The position numbers and the translations under genes were made by a program. Shown one piece after another: positions 43,387 through 52,800 of a DNA stretch of 64,000 nucleotides. Under the pieces are notes generated by a model. That model worked only from the letters and a program-made list of their open reading frames with translations. It was not told the DNA's origin and did not search any database. Origin of the DNA: Gleimia europaea ACS-120-V-Col10b (GTDB lineage Bacteria > Actinomycetota > Actinomycetes > Actinomycetales > Actinomycetaceae); NCBI RefSeq assembly GCF_000411155.1, contig NZ_KE150266.1, positions 1-64,000 on the forward strand. Reading direction: 5' to 3'. Position 1 is the stretch's first letter. Each line of letters begins with the position of its first letter.

Positions 43387-44453
43387 GACGCCCAGGGTTG
43401 CCAAACATGCCTCGGTCCAATGAGCATGCGGACCGAGGTTCTAACGTTGAGCAGCCGGGAAGTTCTCCCTCCTCACCGCAAGAACCAAATGCGGTTGTGA
43501 CTGCAAAAGCTGTGGGCGGCAATCGCGAAAAACGAAAATCTTCGCCTCGTTTGCACCGAGAACGGTTCACTCATGCAAAAGCGTCACGCCAAGTACCTGC
43601 CCGGCAAAAGCCTTCCGAGAAGTCCGTTACTTCGGCGCGTGGCCCCAAGACCTCGCGCAATACTGGGCTACAAAAATATTTCACCTCGCGTCGTGCTACC
43701 GAGGTTTTTGGCTCGCAGAAGAACACGATCAGCTTGGATGAGCGTCGCACGGAAATGAAACGTGCTCGCCGCAGCGCCATCCTTACCCGCGTTGGTATCG
43801 CGCTTGCAGTAGTTGCGGTAGCAGCCGGTGTGGTATGGGCAGTTTTCTTCTCTCCGTTCTTCGCGCTAACGGCCTCGAAAATCAACGTTTCGGGCCTGAG
43901 TGAAGACGTGAGCACCGAGGTGGTGCAAGAGAAACTGGCTGGTTTTGTGGGCGTGCCGCTACCGCGCATTTCGATGGCTGCTGCACAAAGCGAAGTTGAG
44001 AGTATCGCGCAGGTAGACGCGGCTCGGATCACGCGCGCGTGGCCCGACGGCCTTAACGTGAAAGTTACGGTGCGCACTCCCATTGCAGTGGAGAAAAACG
44101 ATAAGGGGTACTCCGTAATTGACCGCGAGGGCGTGGTGTTGCGGTCTTCGCCCGATGCGCCCGAAGGCTTGCCGATGGTAGAGGTTAAGATCGAGTCACA
44201 AGAGCAACGGGCGGTTGCTGTTGCGCGTGTGGCAACGGTGAAGGACAGTCTGCCCGCAGAGCTTGCTCAGCAGGTGAGCGTTTATACGGCGTATCCGGCG
44301 AGCGTGGAGATGCGCACGCTGGACGGACGCATCATCAAGTGGGGAGATGAGACTGAATCAGAGCTGAAAGCGCAGGTGCTTAAGCTTTTGCTCGACCAGC
44401 GTCCCGCCCAGGTCTATGATGTGTCCACTCCCGCCCGGCCGGTAACTTCGTAG
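43383..44453 (+). CDS. ftsQ: Divisome protein FtsQ
   Basis: This 356-residue bitopic protein has a long basic, Ser/Arg/Pro-rich cytoplasmic tail (~1-130), one transmembrane helix (~135-155, ILTRVGIALAVVAVAAGVVW), a POTRA domain (FFALTASKINVSGL onward) and an FtsQ domain. I chose GTG 43383, overlapping the murC TGA, with GGAG 9 nt upstream. A TTG at 43368 is an alternative. The tail is longer than in E. coli. Confidence 0.9.
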   Translation: MRRPGLPNMPRSNEHADRGSNVEQPGSSPSSPQEPNAVVTAKAVGGNREKRKSSPRLHRERFTHAKASRQVPARQKPSEKSVTSARGPKTSRNTGLQKYFTSRRATEVFGSQKNTISLDERRTEMKRARRSAILTRVGIALAVVAVAAGVVWAVFFSPFFALTASKINVSGLSEDVSTEVVQEKLAGFVGVPLPRISMAAAQSEVESIAQVDAARITRAWPDGLNVKVTVRTPIAVEKNDKGYSVIDREGVVLRSSPDAPEGLPMVEVKIESQEQRAVAVARVATVKDSLPAELAQQVSVYTAYPASVEMRTLDGRIIKWGDETESELKAQVLKLLLDQRPAQVYDVSTPARPVTS

Positions 44454-44469
44454 CATTAGCGCTCGCGTT

Positions 44470-44494
44470 GCAAAGAACCTATTTCAGGCTTTGC
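44470..44494 (+). terminator. Weak hairpin after ftsQ
   Basis: GCAAAG...CTTTGC forms a 6-bp stem with a 13-nt loop, 17 nt after the ftsQ stop, with no T run. It is a possible attenuator. The remaining ftsQ-ftsZ gap (to 44691) contains AT-rich promoter-like sequence, including an AAACCT/AGGTTT dyad near 44640-44660. It probably provides ftsZ with its own promoters. Confidence 0.35.
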
Positions 44495-44691
44495 GTTGTG
44501 ATAGCCGTTGGGCTGTTCTATCGCGAAAATTGAAGGTTTTTGCACCGCTTAGAAAATAGCTTGCGACACGCCCGTATTAGTGTTTGAAACTGAGGTCAAA
44601 CGCGTTTATCTTCTGCGTGCAACGATGAGCCAAAACTTAAACCTTCAACTATAGGTTTAGGTCAGGCGAGACAGACGTAAGGGGATCACGA

Positions 44692-45918
44692 GTGAACGAG
44701 GCACACTACCAATCCGTTATTAAGGTCGTGGGTGTGGGCGGCGGCGGTTGTAACGCCGTTAACCGCATGATTAGTGCCGGTGTTAAGGGCGCTGAATTCA
44801 TTACGATGAACACGGACGCGCAGGCACTTTTGCAGTCGGACGCAGAAGTCAAGATTGACCTGGGAGATGAGCTAACGCGCGGCCTTGGCGCCGGTTCTGA
44901 TCCGATGGTTGGCCGTAAGGCGGCCGAGGAGAACGAGGACGCCATTAGGGAGGCGCTTGAGGGCGCTGACATGGTGTTCGTTACCGCCGGCGAGGGCGGT
45001 GGCACGGGTACGGGCGCCGCTCCGATTGTGGCTCGCGTTGCGCGCTCGCTTGATGCTCTGACGGTGGGTATCGTTACCCGCCCATTTGCTTTTGAAGGCC
45101 CCCGTCGCGGTCAGGTTGCGCAGCAGGGGATTGAGGATCTACGCAAGGAAGTTGATGCGCTTATCATCATTCCCAATGATCGCTTGTTGCAGATTGCCGA
45201 CAAGAACGTGTCCTACCTCGACGCTTTCCGCATTGCTGATGATGTGTTGCGTTCTGGCGTGCAGGGCATCACTGACATCATTAAGGTTGCGGGCGATATG
45301 AACGTCGATTTCCGTGACGTGAATACGATTATGCGAGGTGCGGGCACCGCTCTTATGGGTATCGGTACCGCGCAGGGCGAGGATCGCGCGTTGCGGGCAG
45401 CCGAGGCCGCGATTTCGTCTCCGCTTCTAGAAACTCGTATCGATGGTGCTCATGGCGCTCTTATCAATGTGCAGGGTGCTTCGGACATGGGTCTTGCTGA
45501 GATCAATGCCGCTGTCTCACTCATTGGTGAGTCCCTCCATGAGGAGGCGAACATCATCTTCGGCACCGTCATCGATGATTCGCTTGGCGACGAGATGCGC
45601 GTTACCGTTATTGCCGCTGGTTTTGACGAGGAAGAATCACATGCGCAACCGGCGCCAGCGATGCCAGCCAAGCCCGTCCAGGCTGCGGAGCCGATAGAGG
45701 TACCCGCTTCTGATCGCCCGCTTGGTTCTTTGCCCACGGCTCAGCCGGCGCACCGCGCCGAAGTGAAGCCGCCAACGCGCGAATCGAACTTCCCCTCAGC
45801 TGCGCCAAAGCGTAGCGAACCGGCAGAAGAGCCCTCTTCTCAGCGCTTCGAAGTTCCCCGCATTTTCGACGAAGATGATTCGAAAGATCAGCTAGATCTC
45901 CCGGATTTCCTGCGTTAA
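44692..45918 (+). CDS. ftsZ: Cell division tubulin homologue FtsZ
   Basis: FtsZ is the GTPase that forms the Z ring. The 408-residue product has [13 protein letters not shown], the tubulin signature GGGTGTG and the T7 loop region [12 protein letters not shown] variable linker (~315-395) leads to the C-terminal peptide DLPDFLR, which binds SepF and other partners. The GTG follows AAGGGGATCACGA. ftsA is absent, as is normal in actinobacteria; SepF fills the tether role. Confidence 0.97.
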   Translation: MNEAHYQSVIKVVGVGGGGCNAVNRMISAGVKGAEFITMNTDAQALLQSDAEVKIDLGDELTRGLGAGSDPMVGRKAAEENEDAIREALEGADMVFVTAGEGGGTGTGAAPIVARVARSLDALTVGIVTRPFAFEGPRRGQVAQQGIEDLRKEVDALIIIPNDRLLQIADKNVSYLDAFRIADDVLRSGVQGITDIIKVAGDMNVDFRDVNTIMRGAGTALMGIGTAQGEDRALRAAEAAISSPLLETRIDGAHGALINVQGASDMGLAEINAAVSLIGESLHEEANIIFGTVIDDSLGDEMRVTVIAAGFDEEESHAQPAPAMPAKPVQAAEPIEVPASDRPLGSLPTAQPAHRAEVKPPTRESNFPSAAPKRSEPAEEPSSQRFEVPRIFDEDDSKDQLDLPDFLR

Positions 45919-46628
45919 TGACGAGCTCCAGTAGCCGGGTTCGCTATGGCTTTAGCAGGGCGGTAACGAACCCGGCGCAAGTAGGGCAGGCCCTCTCTTG
46001 GCCTAACTATGGTTTGAATACCGGTGCACCACGTAGCGTTGTGCTTGCCGACCGGCAGGCGCTTTGCGAGTCGATTGGGGCGCCGGTGGTGTGGATGAAC
46101 CAGATTCATTCCGACATCGTGAGCGTGGTCGGTTCCGAAGATGCCGGCCTGGATAACTCGGTCACTGCCGATGCAGTGATCACTAAAGACCGTGTCGCGC
46201 TGGCGGTACAGGTGGCGGATTGCGTGCCCGTACTGCTGTTCGACAGGGCCGCAGGTGTGGTAGCTGCGGTACACGCGGGGCGAGCAGGTGCGAAGGCTTT
46301 CATCGTTGCAAAGACTGTCTCGCAGATGACTAGCATGGGTTGCTCGCCCCGCAACATAACGGCTGCGGTAGGCCCTTGCATTTGCGCGGCTTGCTATGAA
46401 GTTGGCGAGGACGTGTTCGCTCAGGCGGTGTCTGTGCGCCCAGAAATGGCCGCTAAGTCGCGGTGGGGCACCCGCTCGCTCGATGTTCGAGCTTGTGTTT
46501 TGCGCGACTTGGAGCACGTGGGCGAGGTAGAGATTGACGATACGTGCACGCTTGAATCGCATGATTTGAACTCCTACAGGCGAAGTCCAAGGTGTGGCAG
46601 ACAAATAGGTTGGGTGCTCCTCGACTAG
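45918..46628 (+). CDS. pgeF: PgeF/YfiH family protein (peptidoglycan editing factor, laccase domain)
   Basis: This 236-residue member of DUF152 has ADCVPVLLFD, VHAGRAG and GPCICAACYEVG, which carry the conserved Cys/His metal ligands. E. coli YfiH edits misincorporated residues in peptidoglycan precursors. Mammalian FAMIN relatives act on purine nucleosides. The ATG overlaps the last base of ftsZ, a conserved linkage. The yggS gene that often follows is missing. Confidence 0.9.
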   Translation: MTSSSSRVRYGFSRAVTNPAQVGQALSWPNYGLNTGAPRSVVLADRQALCESIGAPVVWMNQIHSDIVSVVGSEDAGLDNSVTADAVITKDRVALAVQVADCVPVLLFDRAAGVVAAVHAGRAGAKAFIVAKTVSQMTSMGCSPRNITAAVGPCICAACYEVGEDVFAQAVSVRPEMAAKSRWGTRSLDVRACVLRDLEHVGEVEIDDTCTLESHDLNSYRRSPRCGRQIGWVLLD

Positions 46629-46774
46629 CCGTGCAGCTTGGGGGACGGCGCCGCTTTGAGATGTTGGCCCAAAAGCTCGTGGGGACGTGACACGCCGCCT
46701 TAAAAACATATATTTTGCTCTAACTCGATTACGTTAATAGTGGCTCTAACTTTTGTTGCCTTGGGAGGAATGAC

Positions 46775-47245
46775 ATGGGCGATGCGCTGAACCGTGCGAT
46801 GGAACGCTTTGGATGGCGTGGGTATGACGAGGACGATGAGCAAGTTTTTGACGAACCCGAGTTCTCCCGTCCCAACTTTTCTGAGCCGGAGCCAATTGCC
46901 CAGCTTCCTCGTCCTGAAATCGTTCCTTCAAAGAGTACGAGCCTGGATATCAGTCGCATCGTGTCCGTGACTCTCACGTCCTACGCGGATGCTGAAGTTA
47001 TTGGTAACGCGATGCGTGATGGCGTTCCGGTCATCATTAATCTTTCAAAGATGAATGAGGCCGAGGCCCGCCGAATCGTTGATTTTGCAGCCGGTCTTGC
47101 TTTTGCTCTGAATGGCTCAATGGAGCAGGTTGTGGAGGGAGTTTTGCTCCTTACCCCAGAATCTGTGAAGGTCGAGGAAGGTCAGCAAAAGAATGCGTTC
47201 GCAAACGAACCGCTTTTTGCGAACAAGTCTGGCCTGGGTTTTTAA
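46775..47245 (+). CDS. sepF: SepF, FtsZ membrane anchor
   Basis: The 156-residue protein has an N-terminal amphipathic membrane-targeting helix (MGDALNRAMERFGWRGY), an acidic linker and a dimeric core (~65-140) with DGVPVIINLSKMNEAEARRIVDFAAGLAFALNG. It binds the FtsZ C-terminal tail and substitutes for FtsA. The ATG lies 5 nt after TGGGAGGA. The 146-nt gap before it carries AT-rich promoter-like sequence and a 9-nt direct repeat GCTCTAACT at 46717 and 46743. Confidence 0.95.
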   Translation: MGDALNRAMERFGWRGYDEDDEQVFDEPEFSRPNFSEPEPIAQLPRPEIVPSKSTSLDISRIVSVTLTSYADAEVIGNAMRDGVPVIINLSKMNEAEARRIVDFAAGLAFALNGSMEQVVEGVLLLTPESVKVEEGQQKNAFANEPLFANKSGLGF

Positions 47246-47261
47246 AGGTAGGTTTTAACAC

Positions 47262-47552
47262 TTGTCTTGGTATATCGGGCAGGCAATATCGCTATTAGTC
47301 TCGATTTACACGCTGGTGCTACTGATCAGGCTGGTTTTTGACTGGGTTCAGTTCTTCAGCCCCCAGTGGCAACCCCGCGGCGTGCTTCTCGTGCTCCTAA
47401 ATGTTATCTACGCTCTTACAGATCCGCCGTTGCGTTTCCTGCGCCGCTATATTCCTCCGTTGCGGCTGGGAGAGATTTCACTTGACGTGGGCTTCGTTGT
47501 CCTGTTCGCAGGTGTAGTAGTTTTGGGAGAAATTGCGAGATTGCTCATGTAG
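47262..47552 (+). CDS. YggT family membrane protein
   Basis: The 96-residue protein has two transmembrane helices (~5-27 and ~73-94) and the conserved central LTDPPLRFLRRYIPPLR. It sits between sepF and divIVA as in most Gram-positives. YggT proteins are linked to osmotic tolerance and envelope assembly, but the mechanism is unknown. The start is TTG 47262 with an AAGGTAGG upstream at a long spacing. Confidence 0.9.
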   Translation: MSWYIGQAISLLVSIYTLVLLIRLVFDWVQFFSPQWQPRGVLLVLLNVIYALTDPPLRFLRRYIPPLRLGEISLDVGFVVLFAGVVVLGEIARLLM

Positions 47553-47678
47553 GTGCACACTTACAATGAAATTCTGTAGTCTATGAGATAGAAAAAGTTT
47601 GCCTGCGTGCGCTGGGGACCAAATCGTTTGTCTGAAGCGGGCGCTTTGCAAATACCGTTTAGATATAGAGGTGAAGAA

Positions 47679-48290
47679 ATGGCACTGCTTTCGACAGAGG
47701 ATGTCTTGAATAAGACTTTCCAGTCGGTAAAGTTCCGTGAGGGATACGACCAGGTTGAGGTTGATGAGTTTCTCGACGAAGTAGTTGAAACCATCTACGC
47801 CCTCCAGGTTGAGAACACGGAGCTAAAGCAAAAGCTTGAAGCAGCGCAGCTTCGCGTTGGAGAGCTTGAGGGGTCGGAGGCTAGCGCCGCCTCCGCACCG
47901 GTTGCTCCTGAACCGGTTGCGGAAGCCGAGCCGGAGCCCGAACCTGAGCCGGAACCCGAACCAGAACCGGCACCTGCTGTGGCAGCAACCCCGGCCCCGG
48001 ATTCCGCGCCGGAAGATGCAACTTCGATGCTTGCTTTGGCCCAGCGCGTTCACGACGAGTACGTGCGCGACGGCCGCCAGGAAGGCGAACGCATCATCGC
48101 TGAGGCTCGTGAAGAGGGCAACAAGATCGTGGCAGAGGCAGAAGGCAAGCGCGATTCGATCCTCAACCAGCTTGACGTTGATCGCGGTCTGCTAGAGGGT
48201 AAGATTAACGAGCTGAAGAGCTTTGAAGCTGAGTACCGCACTCGTCTGCGCGAACAGTTGCAGAGCTTCCTCTCGGAAGTTGCCAACTAG
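47679..48290 (+). CDS. divIVA: DivIVA/Wag31 polar growth scaffold
   Basis: The 203-residue coiled-coil protein has an N-terminal membrane-curvature domain (EDVLNKTFQSVKFREGYDQVEVDEFLDEV) and a long C-terminal coiled coil (~130-200). Between them lies a low-complexity Pro/Glu tract (EPEPEPEPEPEP, ~85-110). It recruits the cell wall machinery to poles and septa. The ATG at 47679 follows AGAGGTGAAGAA. The 126-nt gap upstream is AT-rich and probably holds its own promoter. Confidence 0.93.
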   Translation: MALLSTEDVLNKTFQSVKFREGYDQVEVDEFLDEVVETIYALQVENTELKQKLEAAQLRVGELEGSEASAASAPVAPEPVAEAEPEPEPEPEPEPEPAPAVAATPAPDSAPEDATSMLALAQRVHDEYVRDGRQEGERIIAEAREEGNKIVAEAEGKRDSILNQLDVDRGLLEGKINELKSFEAEYRTRLREQLQSFLSEVAN

Positions 48291-48304
48291 TCTTTAACTT
48301 TCCG

Positions 48305-48340
48305 ACAAAGCGGAGGCGATGTGTATCGCCCCCGCTTTGT
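48305..48340 (+). terminator. Terminator after divIVA
   Basis: ACAAAGCGG-AGGCGAT, loop GTGT, ATCGCCC-CCGCTTTGT: a 16-bp stem with one mismatch, followed by CTTGTTATCC. It closes the dcw cluster. Confidence 0.85.
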
Positions 48341-48362
48341 CTTGTTATCCAGGGGTTATCAC

Positions 48363-48872
48363 ATGCAACAGGGGAAGCAAGGTTTTAAGACCCGAATCAT
48401 CTTTTACGTGGTCGCCATTTTTGCGGTGATTTCGGATCAGCTGAGTAAGGTCTGGGCTTTGAATAACCTGTCCACCAACCAAATTGATCCGTTTATTGGC
48501 TCGTTCATCAGTTTTCAGCTGGTTCATAATCCCGGCGCCGCATTTTCGTTGTTGGACAATGCCACTTGGGTTTTCACGGTCTTAGCGCTAGTCATAGTTA
48601 TCGTGATCCTGTTTAGTGTCCGCAAGGTTTCTTCCAAACTGTGGCTAGTGTTTTTGGCGCTCCTATTTGGCGGGGCGATTGGTAATTTAATTGACCGTCT
48701 GATTCAACCTCCTTCGTTTGGCATGGGCCACGTGGTGGATTTTCTGAATTGGAACGGTTGGTTTGTGGGTAATGTTGCGGATATTTACATCGTGGTTGCG
48801 GCAGCCGTAATGTTCTTGCTGGCAGTTTTGGAAGTTCCTTTCACGCGAGATTTGAACGGTGAACAGCAGTGA
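48363..48872 (+). CDS. lspA: Lipoprotein signal peptidase LspA
   Basis: LspA removes the signal peptide from prolipoproteins. The 169-residue product has four transmembrane helices, HNPGAAFSLL, and GGAIGNLIDRL. Catalytic aspartates are D126 (VVDFLNW) and D140 (GNVADIYI). The ATG at 48363 is preferred; an upstream in-frame ATG would read through the divIVA terminator hairpin. Its stop overlaps the next GTG. Confidence 0.94.
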   Translation: MQQGKQGFKTRIIFYVVAIFAVISDQLSKVWALNNLSTNQIDPFIGSFISFQLVHNPGAAFSLLDNATWVFTVLALVIVIVILFSVRKVSSKLWLVFLALLFGGAIGNLIDRLIQPPSFGMGHVVDFLNWNGWFVGNVADIYIVVAAAVMFLLAVLEVPFTRDLNGEQQ

Positions 48873-49786
48873 ATAACACGCGCTTCTTGCCGGTTCCCGA
48901 CGGCCTCGTTGGGGAGCGAATAGACGTGGCCCTGTCGCGAATGCTGGGCTTATCGCGCTCCGCTGTGGGCAAAATGATTGAAGCTGGACAGATCGAAGTT
49001 GATTCGGTTGGCGCCAAAAAAGGACAGCGGCTGGAATCTGACCAAATGATTTCGGTAAACATGCAGGCGCGTGAAAAGGCCTCCGCACCGGTGGTTGGCA
49101 TGGACATTCTTTACGATGATGAGGACATTGTTGTCGTCAACAAACCGGTGGGGGTTGCGGCACACACGGGCCCGGGTTGGGACGGGCCAACGGTGATTGG
49201 CAACTTGGAGGCAGCAGGCTATCGCATCTCCACGTCGGGTCCGCCGGAACGCCAGGGCATTGTGCACCGCTTGGATGTGGGTACCTCGGGCGCCATGGTG
49301 GTAGCTAAGTCTGAGCTTGCTTACACCAAATTGAAGCACGCATTTAAGGACCGTTCAGTAGATAAGATCTACCACGCTTTGGTAAGTGGGCATTTGGAGC
49401 CCGCCAAAGGAACAATCGACGCTCCGATTGCGCGGCACCCGTCAAAGGAATGGCGCATGGGCATTGTTGCTACGGGCCGGCAGGCTATCACCCATTTCGA
49501 GGTGTTGGAGTATTTGCCCGGCGCCACGCTCGTGCAGGTAGAGTTGGAGACAGGGCGCACCCACCAGATTCGCGTCCATTTTTCGTCCATTAACGCTCCC
49601 TTGATCGGAGACACATTCTACGGTGCGGATGAGCGTAAGGCGCAGCAGTTGGGGTTGGAGCGTCAGTGGCTTCACGCGATGGAACTCAAGCTCACACACC
49701 CGCGCACGGCGGTAAGAATGAGCGTTAGCGCCCCGTACCCGCCGGATCTGGAACGTGTTTTAGAACAGCTTCGCAACCCAGCCTGA
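48869..49786 (+). CDS. RluD-type 23S rRNA pseudouridine synthase
   Basis: The 305-residue product has an N-terminal S4 domain (~12-70) and an RluA-family catalytic domain with HRLDVGTSGAMV (nucleophile D136) and the ELETGRTHQIRVHF motif. The usual target is 23S rRNA helix 69. It starts at a GTG overlapping the lspA stop, the standard lspA-rluD coupling. Confidence 0.93.
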   Translation: MNNTRFLPVPDGLVGERIDVALSRMLGLSRSAVGKMIEAGQIEVDSVGAKKGQRLESDQMISVNMQAREKASAPVVGMDILYDDEDIVVVNKPVGVAAHTGPGWDGPTVIGNLEAAGYRISTSGPPERQGIVHRLDVGTSGAMVVAKSELAYTKLKHAFKDRSVDKIYHALVSGHLEPAKGTIDAPIARHPSKEWRMGIVATGRQAITHFEVLEYLPGATLVQVELETGRTHQIRVHFSSINAPLIGDTFYGADERKAQQLGLERQWLHAMELKLTHPRTAVRMSVSAPYPPDLERVLEQLRNPA

Positions 49787-49811
49787 AGTTTCTTCGGGAT
49801 GATCGCTGGCA

Positions 49812-49817
49812 TAGACT
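49812..49817 (+). promoter_or_regulatory. -10 element of dnaE, leaderless start
   Basis: TAGACT ends exactly 6 nt before the dnaE ATG and no Shine-Dalgarno sequence is present, so the transcript probably begins at or next to the start codon. Confidence 0.5.
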
Positions 49818-49823
49818 GACCCT

Positions 49824-52800
49824 ATGTCCGTTCCACAGTTTGCTCACCTTCATAATCACACCGAGTATTCGATGCTCGATGGGGCATCCAAAATTGTTCC
49901 CATGGTTAAGGAGGCTGCGCGGCTTGGCCAGCCCGCAATCGCAATCACGGATCACGGCTACCTGTTTGGAGCCTACGAGTTTTATGCGGCGGCGAAGAAG
50001 CACGACGTGAAGCCGATTATTGGTCTCGAGGCTTACATGACGCCGGGTACTTCACGTTTTGATCAAACGCGCGTGCGTTGGGGCGATGAGTCACAAAAGG
50101 ACGATGACGTTTCCGCTCGGGGTGCGTACACGCACCTCACCCTTATTTCTGAAACTACGGAGGGGATGCACAATCTTTTCCGCTTGGGATCGGGCGCCTC
50201 GCTTGATGGGCAGATGGGTAAGTGGCCACGCGCCGATATGGAACTGTTGGAACGCCACCACTCGGGCCTGATCGCGTTCTCGGGCTGTCCTTCATCCGAG
50301 GTGCAGGTCCGGCTCCGGCTGGGCCAGTGGGATGAAGCGGTTTCGGCGGCTGGTCGGCTACAAGACATCTTCGGTAAAGATAACTTTTACATTGAGCTGA
50401 TGGATCACGGCATTGAGATCGAACGCCGCGTACGCACAGATCTGTTCCGTCTGGCTGACCACCTCAAGGCACCGAAGATTGTCACCAATGACGCGCACTA
50501 CGTGACCGCTGAAGATCGGGATATTCAAGACGCGCTCCTTTGCATCAACTCCGGTTCGAAGCTGGCAGATCCGGATCGATTCCGTTTTGACGGCTCGGGC
50601 TACTACATTCGCTCATCCGAATCGATGCGCCGAGATTGGCAAGATGCACTCGATGCGTGTGATGCCACCCTGGAGATCGCAGAGCGTTGCGAGGTTCACT
50701 TCACCACGGTTGGTGAGGGCGCCAACTACATGCCGCGTTTCCCGGTTCCTGCCGGAGAAGATGAAACCTCTTGGTTTGTAAAGGAAGTTGAGCGAGGTCT
50801 GAACTACCGGTTCCCGGGCGGCGTTCCTGACGACGTTCGCAAGCAGGCCGAGTACGAGGTTGGGGTTATCACCCAGATGGGCTTCCCTGGCTACTTCCTC
50901 GTTGTTTCTGACTTCATCCGCTGGGCGAAGGAGCAAGGCATTAGGGTCGGGCCCGGCCGTGGTTCCGGTGCGGGTTCGATGGTAGCGTACGCGATGCAGA
51001 TCACCGACCTCAACCCGCTTAACCACGGCCTCCTGTTCGAACGGTTCTTGAATCCTGAACGCGTGTCGATGCCGGACTTTGACGTCGATTTCGATGAGCG
51101 CAGACGTGGTGAGGTAATCGACTACGTGACCGAAAAGTATGGTTCGGATCGCGTGGCGCAGGTGATTACCTACGGCAAGATTAAAACCAAGCAGGCGTTG
51201 AAAGACTCGGCGCGCATTTTGGATAAGCCGTTTAACTTGGGAGATCAGCTGACCAAGGCCCTACCTCCGTCGGTGATGGGTAAGGACATCTCGGTAAGCG
51301 GCATTTTTAATCCGGAAGATCCTCGGTATGAAGAAGCCGCGGAGTTTCGCCGATTCCACCAGGAGAACGCGGAAACGCACGAGGTGGTTCAGCTTGCTAA
51401 AGGTATTGAAGGCCTAACCCGTCAGTGGGGTGTGCACGCCTGCGCGGTGATCATGTCTTCGGAGCCGCTCGAGCAGATTATTCCGCTCATGAAGCGTCCG
51501 CAGGACGGAGCGATCATCACCCAGTTTGATTACCCCACCTGTGAAACGTTGGGCCTACTAAAAATGGACTTCCTGGGGCTCACCAACCTTACGGTGATCT
51601 CGGATGCGCTCGACAATATCGCAAAGAACGGCAAGGAACGCCCCGACCTAAACCAAATTGGTCTCGACGATGAAAATACCTACAAGCTACTTTCACGCGG
51701 TGACACCCTCGGCGTGTTCCAGCTTGATGGTGACGGCATGCAAAAGCTGTTGAAGCGCATGCATCCGGACAACTTCGAAGATATTTCAGCTGTGGGCGCG
51801 CTGTACCGCCCCGGCCCGATGGGTGCAGACTCGCACAACAAGTACGCGGACCGTAAGAATGGGCGCGCGCAGATCGTGCCTATCCACCCCGAGCTAGCCG
51901 AACCGCTCGAAGATATTTTGGGCACCACCTACGGCCTTATCGTGTACCAAGAGCAGGTTATGGCTATCGCCCAGCGTGTAGCCGGGTACTCGCTGGGGCA
52001 AGCAGACTTGTTGCGCCGCGCGATGGGCAAGAAGAAAAAGGAGATCCTCGACAAGGAGTACGGCCCATTCCACCAAGGCATGATTGAACGAGGGTATTCC
52101 GAGGACGCGGTGAAGACCCTGTGGGACATCCTCGTTCCTTTCTCGAACTACGCGTTCAACAAGTCGCACTCGGCAGCATACGGCCTAGTGTCCTACTGGA
52201 CAGCTTGGCTCAAGGCGAACTATCCCACCGAGTACATGGCCGCCCTCCTCACTTCTAATCGCGATAAGAAGGATAAACTCGCGCTGTACCTTTCCGAGTG
52301 TCGCCGCATGGGCATCACGGTTTTGCCGCCGGACGTGAACGAGTCGGCAGCAAACTTCACGCCGGCTGGCAGCGATATTCGTTTCGGCCTGGCCGCAATC
52401 CGCAACGTGGGTGCAAACGTTGTGGACGGTATTGAGGAAGCGCGAGACGAGAAGGGGGCATACACTTCTTTTGCGGACTTCCTAGATAAGGTGCCCGTGC
52501 GGGTTTGTAACAAGCGCACAATCGAGTCCCTCATCAAGGCAGGGGCGTTCGACACGCTCGAAGACAACCGCAGGGCGGTAGTGGCGGTGCACGAGGAGGC
52601 CGTGGATTCGGCCGTTAAGTTGAAACGTAACGAGTCGATCGGTCAGTTCGACCTATTTGGGGCTATGGGAGAAGAAAGCGCGTCGGTGCTCCGGGTGGAG
52701 ATCCCTGACATCCCGCAGTGGTCAAAACGTGAGAAGCTTCAGTATGAGCGCGACATGCTCGGCCTGTACGTTTCGGATCACCCACTCTCAGGCATTCACC

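Noticed and set aside
46631..46690. 20-codon ORF after pgeF that might be a yggS remnant
   Set aside because: No Shine-Dalgarno sequence, and the short Arg-rich product does not match the YggS N-terminus by eye.
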